From positions 1-41,104 of the forward strand of contig JAURYJ010000027.1 of assembly GCA_030653985.1 (NCBI GenBank): 41,104 nucleotides of DNA, written 5' to 3'. The notes below the pieces were generated by a model. The model did not search any database. It was not told the origin of the DNA and was given only the letters and a program-made list of their open reading frames with translations. Source of the stretch: Methylobacter sp. (GTDB taxonomy: Bacteria; Pseudomonadota; Gammaproteobacteria; Methylococcales; Methylomonadaceae). A program made the position numbers and the translations under genes. Below, one piece after another: positions 8,371-16,870 of the stretch. How positions within the stretch are numbered: position 1 is the first letter of the stretch; each line of letters begins with the position of its first letter.

Positions 8371-9453
8371 TTATCTCAATTTCAAAGTAGCCAAGCCAAT
8401 TAACACCAAAATGACGGTAATAATCCAGAAACGCACGATAACGCGAGGTTCCGGCCAGCCTTTCAATTCAAAGTGATGATGTATCGGTGCCATACGAAAA
8501 ACGCGCTTTCCGGTCATTTTGAAAGAGGCTACCTGAATAATCACCGATACCGTTTCCATGACAAATACACCACCCATAATCATCAATACGATTTCCTGCC
8601 TGACCAGCACCGCCAATACGCCTAAAGCCGCGCCCAGCGCCAACGCCCCGACATCGCCCATGAACACCATCGCAGGATAAGCGTTAAACCACAAAAAGCC
8701 CAAGCCGGCACCGACCAAAGCCGCACAAAATACGATCAGTTCCCCGGCATTGGGCAAATAGGGTATCGCCAGATATTGTGAAAAAGTCACATTTCCAGAT
8801 AAATAGGCAAAAATTCCCAAACCGGTTGCTACCATCACGGTCGGCATAATCGCCAATCCGTCCAGCCCATCAGTCAAATTGACTGCATTGCTGGTTCCAA
8901 CTATCACAAAATAAGTCAGAACTATGTACATCCACCCCATATCCAGCATGATGTCTTTAAAGAAAGGGACTATCAACTGTGTTTCTGCCGGCAGAATTGC
9001 ACTTTTGTATAAAAAAACAGCAGCCAGTAAACCTATGACCGATTGCCAGGAATATTTAGCCTTAGCCGACAAACCGTCACTGTTGCCCTTGATGACTTTT
9101 CTATAATCATCGACAAAGCCGATGATGCCGTAACCCAGGGTTACCAACAAAATAACCCATATATAGCGGTTGCCCAGATCAGCCCACAACAGCGTGCTGA
9201 ATGCAATTGAAACCAGTATCAAGGTTCCGCCCATAGTCGGCGTACCCGCCTTCTCGTAATGCGACTGAGGACCTAACTCACGAATACTTTGCCCGATCTT
9301 ATTGCGGCTTAATTTCCTGATCATGACCGGCCCGATAATAAAAGAAATGACCAGTGAGGTTAAGGCCCCAAGAATGGCGCGAAAGGTCAAGTAATGAAAT
9401 ACCCTAAAACCGCCATCAAAGGTCATCAAATAATCTGCAAAATAAAGTAACAT
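8371..9453 (-). CDS. mraY: Phospho-N-acetylmuramoyl-pentapeptide transferase MraY
   Basis: MraY transfers phospho-MurNAc-pentapeptide to undecaprenyl phosphate, making lipid I at the inner membrane. The 360-residue protein has about ten membrane helices. Diagnostic motifs are the N-terminal [19 protein letters not shown], the Asp pair in [19 protein letters not shown], the catalytic region [15 protein letters not shown] and the [14 protein letters not shown] signature near the end. ATG 9453 aligns with the E. coli start. It lies between murF (20 bases upstream) and murD. Confidence 0.97.
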   Translation of the reverse strand: MLLYFADYLMTFDGGFRVFHYLTFRAILGALTSLVISFIIGPVMIRKLSRNKIGQSIRELGPQSHYEKAGTPTMGGTLILVSIAFSTLLWADLGNRYIWVILLVTLGYGIIGFVDDYRKVIKGNSDGLSAKAKYSWQSVIGLLAAVFLYKSAILPAETQLIVPFFKDIMLDMGWMYIVLTYFVIVGTSNAVNLTDGLDGLAIMPTVMVATGLGIFAYLSGNVTFSQYLAIPYLPNAGELIVFCAALVGAGLGFLWFNAYPAMVFMGDVGALALGAALGVLAVLVRQEIVLMIMGGVFVMETVSVIIQVASFKMTGKRVFRMAPIHHHFELKGWPEPRVIVRFWIITVILVLIGLATLKLR

Positions 9454-9472
9454 TCTATATCCTGAAATTTTG

Positions 9473-9506
9473 CCTACATGAATGTAGGTGGAGCAGATAA
9501 GGCTCC
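9473..9506. repeat. Double hairpin forming the murF 3' end
   Basis: CCTACAT-GA-ATGTAGG (9473-9488) is followed by GGAGC-AGATAAG-GCTCC (9490-9506). The murF stop codon (9474-9476) lies inside the first hairpin. The last residues of MurF (ALSAPPTFM) are translated from this DNA. The first hairpin resembles the one inside murF at 10536-10552. Confidence 0.8.
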
Positions 9507-10955
9507 TGCACTATCTGCATTCACCATATCCCTGTGGTTCGAGCCTGAGCCGGAGCGAAAGTTTTCAACCAGTGCGGCTGCTACATTCTCCATGCGCTGA
9601 GCCCTTGATCCTTTGATCAAAATCGCTTCATCACCTTTGAGTTCACGCTTTAATGCGTCAATTAAATCATCTTGGCTATCAAAAAAATCAGCCCCTTTGC
9701 CGAAAATCTTTACCGTATTCCGTGCATCAGAGCCTATAGCGAGGAGACGCACGACACCACTTAATTTAATTAGCTCCCCCATTTCTTCATGTATTTTCAA
9801 ACTGTCAGGCCCCAGTTCGCCAAAAGCCCCTAAAACTAACCAATGTTCACCGGCGCAATTCGCCAACACATCCAGACCTGCTTTAAGTGAGGCTGAATTG
9901 GCGTTATAAGTGTCGTCTATGACGATATTGCCTAAACGACTTACCAACGGCTGCAATCGCCCGGTGACCGGCTTTACGCTTTCCAGTCCCTGTTTAATCT
10001 GCTGCAGATCGATGTCGAGCGCCAGGCATGCGGCAGTCGCTGCCAAGGCGTTGACGACGTTGTGCCGACCTGCCAACTTCAGTTTTACCTTCAACTCACC
10101 TGCCACGGTTACTAAGTCAAAGGCAGTAGCAAACTCGTTATCAATAATTTCTGTTTTAACAGAATGCGCCGTTACGGCGGCCGATCCATTTAGCCCAAAC
10201 GATATGATCTTTCTTGTCCCCGCTACCGATTTCCAGTAGTCAAAGTAGGTATCATCGTGATTAAGAACTGCCACGCCGTCCTGTTTAAGCGTCTGGATTA
10301 TCTCCCCTTTCGCTTTGGCGACACCGTCGATACTGCCAAAACCTTCGATATGCGCGGCTCCCACATTGGTAATGATCGCAACATCAGCCTGCACATATTT
10401 GCTGGTATATTCAATTTCGCCCGGATGGTTTGCGCCCATCTCGATGACCGCATACCGGTGTTGTTCGTTCAAGCGCAATAAAGTTAAGGGCACACCAATA
10501 TCATTATTCAAATTACCTTGAGTAAACAGCGTATTGCCTACAGGATGTAGGCAAGGAACCTGATTAGGATCGGAAGCTTTGCCATTGGCACTCAATATTG
10601 CCGCCACCATTTCCTTGACGGTGGTTTTGCCGTTACTACCGGTAATACCGACTACCGACACGGTCGCTTTTTTTCGCCAGGCGCCTGCCAGTTCGGCCAA
10701 GGCCAAGCGCGTATCGTCAACCACGATATGCGGTATGGTTGATTTAACGCCCTCATGAACAATGGCTGCTGCTGCGCCTGCTTGCTCGGCCTTATCTACA
10801 AATTGATTGCCGTCAAAGTTATGACCTTTAATCGCAACATAAAGCTGTCCCGACTTTATCGCTCGGGTGTCGATACTGACCGATGAAACCACAACATCGT
10901 CACCGATCAATTTTCCCTGCACACGCGCTGCAATTTCACTTAGCGTCATATTCAT
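9474..10955 (-). CDS. murF: UDP-MurNAc-tripeptide--D-alanyl-D-alanine ligase
   Basis: MurF attaches D-Ala-D-Ala to complete the UDP-MurNAc-pentapeptide. Motifs are the N-terminal [19 protein letters not shown], the ATP loop [15 protein letters not shown] (residues 102-116), [39 protein letters not shown] and [19 protein letters not shown] 10955 overlaps the murE stop as ATGA. Two stretches differ from E. coli MurF: about 13 extra residues at 127-139 ([13 protein letters not shown]) between the ATP-loop helix and the GNLNNDIG motif, and a tail of about 24 residues at the C-terminus. Both coincide with palindromic DNA (10536-10552 and 9473-9506). The catalytic residues I can see are intact. Confidence 0.95.
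   Translation of the reverse strand: MNMTLSEIAARVQGKLIGDDVVVSSVSIDTRAIKSGQLYVAIKGHNFDGNQFVDKAEQAGAAAAIVHEGVKSTIPHIVVDDTRLALAELAGAWRKKATVSVVGITGSNGKTTVKEMVAAILSANGKASDPNQVPCLHPVGNTLFTQGNLNNDIGVPLTLLRLNEQHRYAVIEMGANHPGEIEYTSKYVQADVAIITNVGAAHIEGFGSIDGVAKAKGEIIQTLKQDGVAVLNHDDTYFDYWKSVAGTRKIISFGLNGSAAVTAHSVKTEIIDNEFATAFDLVTVAGELKVKLKLAGRHNVVNALAATAACLALDIDLQQIKQGLESVKPVTGRLQPLVSRLGNIVIDDTYNANSASLKAGLDVLANCAGEHWLVLGAFGELGPDSLKIHEEMGELIKLSGVVRLLAIGSDARNTVKIFGKGADFFDSQDDLIDALKRELKGDEAILIKGSRAQRMENVAAALVENFRSGSGSNHRDMVNADSAGALSAPPTFM
10536..10552. repeat. Palindrome inserted in frame in murF
   Basis: GCCTACA-GGA-TGTAGGC is a perfect 7-bp stem with a 3-base loop, followed by AAGGAACCTG. It falls exactly where MurF has about 13 residues that E. 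coli MurF lacks. Confidence 0.75.
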
Positions 10956-12502
10956 TCTTGAGCCTTACGCTTGTCCAATGCTTCCATTACCACCTGCCTA
11001 TCGCTAAATGGCTGTTGTACGCCGTTGATTTCCTGATATTGCTCATGGCCTTTACCCGCAATCACAATGCAATCATTTTTAGCCGCAGTTGTTACCACTT
11101 TTTGTATCGCCTGCTCTCTGTTTTGTATAACTTCAACCTTTACCGATCTGCATCCCGCCAAAATATCGTTAACTATGTCCAATCCGTTTTCGTAACGCGG
11201 GTTGTCATCGGTAATCACCACATGATCCGCCCAATGCTCGGCAATTTTTCCCATTTGCGGACGCTTCCCCGTATCCCTATTGCCGCCACAACCGAAAACA
11301 ACCCATAAATCCCGTTTGCAATGCTTACGCAAACTGGATAAGACTTTGTCCAACGCATCCGGCGTGTGCGCATAATCCACAAAAATTAATGGATCGCTCT
11401 CTGTCCCCAGGCGTTCCATACGGCCATCAACCGGCTTTATGTCGGCCAATTTTTTGATCGCCACATGCAACGAAATCCCCATAGCCAGCATGACGGTCAA
11501 AACAGCCAGGATATTTTCTACATTAAAATCACCGAACAGCCGCACTTTTACTCGCTGAACCTCAGTCATCCAGCGCACATCAAATTCGATTCCGTCCGCG
11601 TTATGCGATATATTTTCAGCACTTACACACTCGCCCGAATTCGCTGCTTTCCCTTTGACACTAAATTGCCACAGCTGTACTGATATAGGGCAGGCGGCAA
11701 TAATTTGCTTACTGTATTCATCATCCAGATTCACCACGGCGAAAGCCAATCCCGGCATTTTCAATAACGCCAGCTTAGCCTGAACATAAGCGTCCATCGT
11801 GCCGTGATAATCCAGGTGGTCGCGGCTGATATTGGTAAATACCGCGCCTTGAAACGCCACACCATTGACCCGGCCTTGCTCCAGACCATGCGAGGAAACT
11901 TCCATCGCCACCATGCGTTTTTTGTCCTTTAATAATTCAGCCAGTATTTTTTGAATTGCCAGGGCATCGGGAGTGGTATTCAAGGTCTTGTTGAGCTTGC
12001 CCCACTCGCCCCAGCCGAGAGTCCCTATAATTCCGCAGTCCTCCAGCATTTGCCCCAAAAACTGACTGCAAGACGTTTTCCCATTAGTGCCGGTAATACC
12101 GATAACTGTCATAAACTGGGAGGGGTCGCCATAAAATCGCGCAGCCAATTCGCCCAACTTCAAGCCCAGATTTTCCACTGGAATCATCGGTGTTTGCACC
12201 GGCGAATTCATTCGTCTTTGAGCGGAAAAATTCATCCCTATACGATCTGCCAGCTGCCAACCATCCCCGGCTGGATCAAAAATGACTGCACTTGCTCCAT
12301 TATTAATAGCTTGTTCAACGTGCGCCAAGCCATGCTGTTTAGCACCGGCTAAAGCAATAAATGCATGACCGCCAACAACGGCCCGACTATCCAAAACTAA
12401 TCCAGTAATCGGTATATCGTCCTGATCAGGAAACGAGGCGAATCCCAGTAATAAATCTTTCAGCAAAAACTCACCGTATCTTGGTTTCTCTGTAGCCGAC
12501 AC
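10952..12502 (-). CDS. murE: UDP-MurNAc-L-Ala-D-Glu--meso-diaminopimelate ligase
   Basis: MurE adds the third stem residue. The DNPR motif in TDDNPRYENG indicates meso-diaminopimelate specificity, normal for Gram-negative bacteria. Also visible are LVLDSRAVVGGHAFIALAG, the ATP loop GITGTNGKTSCSQFL (about residues 135-149), EVSSHGLEQGRVNG, NISRDHLDYHGTMDAYV and IAGKGHEQYQEI. The start appears to be GTG 12502, preceded by AAGGG and one base after the ftsI stop. Residues of about 87-104 (DRIGMNFSAQRRMNSPVQ), before the PMIPV strand, are an expansion of roughly 11 residues relative to E. coli and are encoded by palindromic DNA at 12189-12240. Confidence 0.95.
   Translation of the reverse strand: MSATEKPRYGEFLLKDLLLGFASFPDQDDIPITGLVLDSRAVVGGHAFIALAGAKQHGLAHVEQAINNGASAVIFDPAGDGWQLADRIGMNFSAQRRMNSPVQTPMIPVENLGLKLGELAARFYGDPSQFMTVIGITGTNGKTSCSQFLGQMLEDCGIIGTLGWGEWGKLNKTLNTTPDALAIQKILAELLKDKKRMVAMEVSSHGLEQGRVNGVAFQGAVFTNISRDHLDYHGTMDAYVQAKLALLKMPGLAFAVVNLDDEYSKQIIAACPISVQLWQFSVKGKAANSGECVSAENISHNADGIEFDVRWMTEVQRVKVRLFGDFNVENILAVLTVMLAMGISLHVAIKKLADIKPVDGRMERLGTESDPLIFVDYAHTPDALDKVLSSLRKHCKRDLWVVFGCGGNRDTGKRPQMGKIAEHWADHVVITDDNPRYENGLDIVNDILAGCRSVKVEVIQNREQAIQKVVTTAAKNDCIVIAGKGHEQYQEINGVQQPFSDRQVVMEALDKRKAQE
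12189..12240. repeat. Palindromic repeat translated inside murE
   Basis: Two small hairpins lie side by side: GGTG-TTTG-CACC (12189-12200) and CGAAT-TC-ATTCG (12203-12214). A tail containing AAAAATTCATCCC follows. They coincide with extra residues in MurE compared with E. coli. The repeat status rests on the palindromes and the insertion; I see no second copy in this window. Confidence 0.6.
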
Positions 12503-12503
12503 G

Positions 12504-14282
12504 TTAAGACCCTTGTCGTGTTAACAAAATAGGCATGTTGTCCTGTTGGTCAGGAGCAACCTCCAACACTCTCAAGGCTCCTTCCATTACCTTGGAAAAT
12601 ACCGGGGCCGAGACTATACCACCGTAATATTGCCCTGCAGACGGCTCATCAACCATAACGACAACAATCAATCGCGGATTCATTGCCGGTGCCATGCCCG
12701 CAAAAACAGAAAAATAATTTTTCTCGACATATCCACCCGTACCGGCTTTTTTTACCGTACCGGTTTTGCCTGCGGCGCTGTAGCCATCGACTCTAGCCTC
12801 GTAAGCAGTGCCGCCTTTCATGAGTACCGTTTCCATCATGGCTCTGACTCTCTTGGCAGTCTTAACCGAAAACACCCGTTGCGCATCAATATCATCATCC
12901 CGTCTTAACAAGCTAACCGAGTGCAAAATACCATTATCCGCCAATGCCGTATAGGCTCTTGCCAATTGCAATGCCGATGCACTCACGCCGTAACCAAATG
13001 ACAAAGTCGCCGTTTCAAAGTCGCTTCTGTGCTGGTAATCAAGCAAACTTCCGCTAGCTTCCCCAGGAAAACCGGAACCGGTCGCAACACCAAAACCCAG
13101 CTTATGATAAGCATTCCAAAAATATTCAGGCGGCATGCTCAGTGCGATTTGACTTACCGCAACATTACTGGACTTCTTCAACACTCCGGTCAAATCCAGT
13201 GTTCCATAATCATGTACATCCCTAACCACATGCCTACCGATCGGATAGACTCCGTGGGTTTCAAATAAATCTTCTGGCTTGATATAGCCTCCGTCTAAAG
13301 CGGCGGCGACAACAAATGGCTTGATCGTTGATCCCGGCTCAAATACATCGGTTATCGATCTATTCCTGTACCGACTTTCCTTTAAACTCTTTCTGGTATT
13401 TGGGTTAAATGAAGGCTGATTCACCGCCGCCAGAATTTCTCCACTCTTTGCATCCAATACCACTAGCGCCGCCGATTTTGCTTTATGAAGATTAAATGCC
13501 AATTGCAACTCCCGATACGCTAAGTATTGGATGCGCTGATCAATACTTAACTCCAGATTCCTTCCGGCAATCGGTTCTTTAATGTTTTCTACATCCGCAA
13601 TAATTCGACGTTGTCCATCTCTGATAACCCGTTTACTGCCAGGAATACCTTTTAATAATTTTTCATAACCTGATTCAAGTCCCGCCTGACCAATATCGTC
13701 AATATTGGTAAAACCGATTAAATGCGCGGAAACCTCTCCTGCCGGATAAAAGCGCTTGAACTCCCTTTCAAAATAAATACCCGCAATCTTCAATGCTTTT
13801 ACCTGGTCAGCGATCACCGGACTTACTTGGCGCGCAATATAAGCAAACTGCCTATGCACATCAGCTTTAATAAGCTCACCGGTTTTCCCCTTAGACAAAT
13901 TCAGCAACTTTTCCATTTGCCTGATTTCGGATTCTTTTCCCTGCTTAATCTGTTGCGGATTCATCCAAATAGACTCGACCGGCGTACTGATTGCCAGCGG
14001 CGCACCATTCCTATCTTTTATCATGCCTCGATAGGCTTCTACCTTCACATCACTGACATGACGAATATCGCCCTGATCTTTAAGAAACTGTTTATTCAGC
14101 ACCTGTAAATCGAAAGCCCGACCTACTAGCGTCGCCATACAAACCATTATAAAAACGACGACTATTTTCCTTCGACCGCTATAGATGGTGGAAGTGTCGT
14201 AATCGGTAGGGAACCGATGGGACCGGCCTGAAAAATTGTTTTCCAACTTTCTTGCCTTATTTTTGCCTTGAAAATGCATCAT
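12504..14282 (-). CDS. ftsI: Septal peptidoglycan transpeptidase FtsI (PBP3)
   Basis: FtsI is the class B penicillin-binding protein that crosslinks septal peptidoglycan with FtsW. A cytoplasmic tail (1-38) is followed by one membrane helix (about 40-57, VVVFIMVCMATLVGRAF) and a dimerisation/pedestal domain (YRGMIKDRNGAPLAIS). The transpeptidase domain has the active-site EPGSTIKPF (SxxK), SSN in KKSSNVAVS and KTG in AAGKTGTVKK. The length of 592 residues is typical. ATG 14282 overlaps the ftsL stop as ATGA. Residues of about 18-36 (SGRSHRFPTDYDTSTIYSG) of the cytoplasmic tail are encoded by a copy of the 52-bp repeat found at the window start. Confidence 0.96.
   Translation of the reverse strand: MMHFQGKNKARKLENNFSGRSHRFPTDYDTSTIYSGRRKIVVVFIMVCMATLVGRAFDLQVLNKQFLKDQGDIRHVSDVKVEAYRGMIKDRNGAPLAISTPVESIWMNPQQIKQGKESEIRQMEKLLNLSKGKTGELIKADVHRQFAYIARQVSPVIADQVKALKIAGIYFEREFKRFYPAGEVSAHLIGFTNIDDIGQAGLESGYEKLLKGIPGSKRVIRDGQRRIIADVENIKEPIAGRNLELSIDQRIQYLAYRELQLAFNLHKAKSAALVVLDAKSGEILAAVNQPSFNPNTRKSLKESRYRNRSITDVFEPGSTIKPFVVAAALDGGYIKPEDLFETHGVYPIGRHVVRDVHDYGTLDLTGVLKKSSNVAVSQIALSMPPEYFWNAYHKLGFGVATGSGFPGEASGSLLDYQHRSDFETATLSFGYGVSASALQLARAYTALADNGILHSVSLLRRDDDIDAQRVFSVKTAKRVRAMMETVLMKGGTAYEARVDGYSAAGKTGTVKKAGTGGYVEKNYFSVFAGMAPAMNPRLIVVVMVDEPSAGQYYGGIVSAPVFSKVMEGALRVLEVAPDQQDNMPILLTRQGS
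14173..14219. repeat. Copy of the 52-bp repeat inside ftsI
   Basis: This stretch matches positions 5-51 of the unit at 1-52 at 43 of 47 bases and includes the same hairpin ATCGGT-AGGGA-ACCGAT (14202-14218). It is translated as the cytoplasmic tail of FtsI. Confidence 0.9.
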
Positions 14283-14560
14283 TTACGATCTTGCTTTATA
14301 TAAATAATTTTTTCCCGTAACGGCATAACTAGCTTTAATTGCTTACGCGCCACTTGTTCCACTCGATTCTGTTCTGCCAAGGTTGTCAACTCCAATTGCA
14401 ATTGCCCCCATTCCACCTCATACTGATCCAGCGCTCTTTCCTGCTTTTGAATATCAATAAAAATTAATCGCGACTGATATTTGCTGTAAATCACTGCCAG
14501 AGCAGATACCAACAGCACCAAAATCAATCCGCCTAACCCTAAATAGCGACCTGTTACCAC
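14279..14560 (-). CDS. ftsL: Cell division protein FtsL
   Basis: FtsL is a small bitopic divisome protein that forms a coiled coil with FtsB and binds FtsQ. The 93-residue product has a short N-terminus, a membrane helix (about 8-25, GLGGLILVLLVSALAVIY) and a periplasmic helical region (QKQERALDQYEVEWGQLQLELTTLAEQNRVEQVARKQL is predicted coiled coil). The start is GTG 14560, directly after the rsmH stop, with a GAGAGAG ribosome site. FtsL is poorly conserved, so position between rsmH and ftsI is the main support. Confidence 0.9.
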   Translation of the reverse strand: MVTGRYLGLGGLILVLLVSALAVIYSKYQSRLIFIDIQKQERALDQYEVEWGQLQLELTTLAEQNRVEQVARKQLKLVMPLREKIIYIKQDRK

Positions 14561-15487
14561 TTAGACTCTCTCGGCTACTCGCATGATTGCGCTTCGCGCC
14601 CTAGCATTTTGAGTCACTTCCTGCCGCCCCGCTTTCAAGGCTTTAGCTGTTTTCTTCAAGATACCCTTGGCTATATCGATTTCTTTAATCGGCAACTTAC
14701 CCGGATTGTATTTCGCACCAGACTCAGCCCTGATAAAACGTTTGACAATGCGATCTTCCAACGAATGAAAAGAAATAACCACCAAGCGGCCACCGGGCTT
14801 CAAAATCCGTGCAGACTGTTGCAAAACAGCTTTTAACTCATCCAACTCACTATTGATTTCAATACGGATCGCTTGAAAACTACGGGTTGCCGGGTGCTTA
14901 TGTTTTTCTCTTATCGGTATGACATCTTCAATTAATTTTGCCAACTCTCTAGTTGTTGTAATTGGTGCCTCAACTCTTTTTTCAATAATCGCGTGAGCTA
15001 TGCGCCGTGCAAATCGCTCTTCACCATATTCAAATAAAACTTTTACCAGTTCCTTTTCATCAACGCTGGCCAGCCATTGTTCAGCGGTAACACCCGCATT
15101 GCCATCCATTCGCATATCCAATGGTCCGTCGCGCAAAAAACTAAAGCCTCTTTCAGGATTGTCCAATTGAGGCGATGACACACCCAAGTCCATCAAAATA
15201 CCATCGATTTTTCCGGCTAAACCTTCACTGGTAATGATATTTTCCAACTCAGAAAAATGCGTATGTTTTAACTCAAAACGCTTATCTTCAAGCATGGTCT
15301 GCGCATAATCCGAGTTAATTGCATCCAAGTCTCGATCAAACGCCAGCAAACGACCAGATGAACCCAGTAAATTTAAAATCCCCTGACTATGTCCGCCCCG
15401 ACCGAACGTACAATCCAAATAAATACCATCTTCTTTAATAGCCAACTGTTGCAAAGTTTCTGCAAACATAACGGGCAAATGTTCCAC
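14561..15487 (-). CDS. rsmH: 16S rRNA (cytosine(1402)-N(4))-methyltransferase
   Basis: RsmH (MraW) is an SAM-dependent methyltransferase for the N4 position of C1402 in 16S rRNA. The RsmI product encoded nearby acts on the same nucleotide. The SAM site is YLDCTFGRGGHSQGIL. Other signatures are DGILMDLGVSSPQLDNPERGFSF, GPLDMRM, RSFQAIRIEIN and LVVISFHSLEDRIVKRF. GTG 15487 (MEHLPVM) sits eight bases after GGGAG and is my preferred start. The slightly longer reading from TTG 15493 is possible but too close to the ribosome site. Confidence 0.95.
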   Translation of the reverse strand: MEHLPVMFAETLQQLAIKEDGIYLDCTFGRGGHSQGILNLLGSSGRLLAFDRDLDAINSDYAQTMLEDKRFELKHTHFSELENIITSEGLAGKIDGILMDLGVSSPQLDNPERGFSFLRDGPLDMRMDGNAGVTAEQWLASVDEKELVKVLFEYGEERFARRIAHAIIEKRVEAPITTTRELAKLIEDVIPIREKHKHPATRSFQAIRIEINSELDELKAVLQQSARILKPGGRLVVISFHSLEDRIVKRFIRAESGAKYNPGKLPIKEIDIAKGILKKTAKALKAGRQEVTQNARARSAIMRVAERV

Positions 15488-15503
15488 TAACAAATCTCCC
15501 GTG

Positions 15504-15971
15504 TTAAAAGGATAATGAGCCTAAGTCTTCCAAGCCTTCATTATCATCACTATTCAGCCATTCAGTTTCCTTTAATCCCCAGGCTTGTTCATTCCAGAGT
15601 TCAAATTTATTGAGTTGGCCAACCAAGACAACTTTCTTGTCTACATGTGCAAATGTTCTCAACTTTTCCGGCAGCAACAAGCGCCCCTGCCCATCCATCT
15701 CGCATTCAGATGCATTACCGATAACAAACCGTCTTAACTTCCCGGCCATTTTATTTAGCGTAGGTAATTTACTGATCGTTTGCTCAAGCTTTTCCCACTC
15801 AGGCATCGGATAAAGCCATAGACAACCATTTTCTCCAACACACCGCTCATTGACGGCGACCGTCACGACCATCTGACACTCACAACAATCCTGTAACTCC
15901 TCCCTATAACGGGTAGGAATGGCAAGACGGCCCTTGCTGTCTAAATTGATTGAACTAATGCCTCGAAACAA
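15504..15971 (-). CDS. mraZ: Transcriptional regulator MraZ
   Basis: MraZ is a nucleoid-associated, ring-forming regulator that represses its own dcw promoter in E. coli. The 155-residue protein has the two tandem SpoVT/AbrB-like half-domains: MFRGISSINLDSKGRLAIPTRYREEL at the N-terminus and ECEMDGQGRLLLPEKLR in the second half. The homology start is a TTG (15971), preceded by GGGGT; no ATG aligns with the family start. The gene begins about 50 bases after the predicted transcription start and just below the MraZ box, so autoregulation is expected. Confidence 0.95.
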   Translation of the reverse strand: MFRGISSINLDSKGRLAIPTRYREELQDCCECQMVVTVAVNERCVGENGCLWLYPMPEWEKLEQTISKLPTLNKMAGKLRRFVIGNASECEMDGQGRLLLPEKLRTFAHVDKKVVLVGQLNKFELWNEQAWGLKETEWLNSDDNEGLEDLGSLSF

Positions 15972-16007
15972 GATTTACCCCAGATACCCTAAAAAATCCT
16001 ATTTTTC

Positions 16008-16031
16008 CCCACTTTTTCCCACTTATGCCCA
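16008..16031 (-). promoter_or_regulatory. MraZ box (three TGGG repeats)
   Basis: On the minus strand three GTGGG repeats occur with an exact 10-base period: GTGGGCATAAGTGGG, then AAAAAGTGGG. On the plus strand these are CCCA at 16008, 16018 and 16028. This is the known MraZ operator pattern (TGGG with 5-6 base spacing). It overlaps the -10 element of the dcw promoter and the initial transcribed region. Confidence 0.9.
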
Positions 16032-16059
16032 CTATAGTTTTCTAATAACCCCTAGTCAA
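16031..16059 (-). promoter_or_regulatory. Sigma70 promoter of the dcw cluster
   Basis: The -35 TTGACT (complement of 16054-16059) and the -10 TATAGT (complement of 16031-16036) are separated by exactly 17 bases. Transcription should start near 16024 and run leftward into mraZ. It is the only strong promoter I can see for the cluster. Confidence 0.88.
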
Positions 16060-16412
16060 GGATGATTTCATTTAGACTTCTTTCTTTTTCGACAACGACT
16101 TACACTACACCCAAGAGGGCCTATAACCACATAAAATATAGAAAAATAATTCCCATTTTTTATCAATAAAGTGTGTAGCCTTAGTGAGAAAATACTTTAA
16201 GTGTGAATTCGCCGGAAATTTTTAGTTTTTTCGATCAGAAATGAGAGCTAGATCCAGAATACCGCTACTGTAATAACTTAATGTTTTTTACGCGTTTAAA
16301 GACACAGCGACGACAGCATGAATAAGGGAAGATAGCAAAAGCAGGTACTTTACGACTGCATAGGTGCAGAAGCAATGCTGGATACCGAGTAGAAATACTC
16401 GGAAAAAGAAAG
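16060..16412. other. Intergenic region between rnpB and the dcw promoter
   Basis: About 350 bases hold no ORF that I can support. Near the right end is a 7-bp stem CCGAGTA-GAAA-TACTCGG (16385-16402). A T-rich tract on the minus strand lies between it and the rnpB 3' end. The hairpin may help end or process the rnpB transcript, but it lacks a following T-run in that direction. The remainder is AT-rich without a recognised motif. Confidence 0.6.
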
Positions 16413-16767
16413 AAAGAGTCGGCCTGTAAGCCGGGTTTTGTCGAGAACAGTCATTCATCTAGGCTGCAAGTCACCCTGCAGCTCAAGCAATCTACCCAGG
16501 AACCGCGCGGGCCACGCGTCTGTCCCTCTATTTGATCTTGCTCCGGGTGGGGTTTACCATGCCACTCCTGTTACCAGTTGCGCGGTGCGCTCTTACCGCA
16601 CCTTTTCACCCTTACCGATCACCTAAGTGACAGGCGGTATATTTTCTGCGGCACTTTCCGTAGGCTCACGCCTCCCAGGCGTTACCTGGCACCCTGCCCA
16701 TTGGAGCCCGGACTTTCCTCCATCTTATCTTGCGATAAAACAGCGACTGCTCAGCCGACTCTTTCAG
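16413..16767 (-). ncRNA. rnpB: RNase P RNA (class A)
   Basis: This is the catalytic RNA of the tRNA 5'-processing ribonuclease. Read on the minus strand, the 5' segment AGAGTCGG (16755-16762) pairs with the 3' segment CCGACTCT (16415-16422) as helix P1. The universal GGAGGAAAGTCCGGGC block lies near the 5' end, GGTAAACCCCACC in the middle, and AGATGAATGACTG with AACCCGGCTTAC near the 3' end. The length of about 355 bases is normal for bacterial type A. Both ends are estimates. It lies between rsmI and mraZ, the arrangement I know from Pseudomonas. Confidence 0.95.
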
Positions 16768-16773
16768 CGGAAA

Positions 16774-16779
16774 AGTATA
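16774..16779 (-). promoter_or_regulatory. Extended -10 promoter of rnpB
   Basis: On the minus strand TGCTATACT gives an extended -10 (TGnTATACT), about seven bases before the estimated rnpB 5' end. No good -35 hexamer is seen at 17 bases, which fits an extended -10 promoter. Confidence 0.65.
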
Positions 16780-16870
16780 GCATACATCCACATCATGATG
16801 ATAGGCTCATCGCTTTTTTATTAGCGACAATAAGACCAAAAATAAACCCCAATTAACCTTAACGGTAGCG

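Noticed and set aside
9525..9560. GGTTCGAGCC-like sequence resembling a tRNA T-loop
   Set aside because: It lies inside the murF tail, with no acceptor stem, anticodon arm or CCA nearby; it is repeat-derived coding DNA.
16385..16402. Hairpin as a classical rnpB terminator
   Set aside because: The T-run lies before the stem in the direction of rnpB transcription, not after it.
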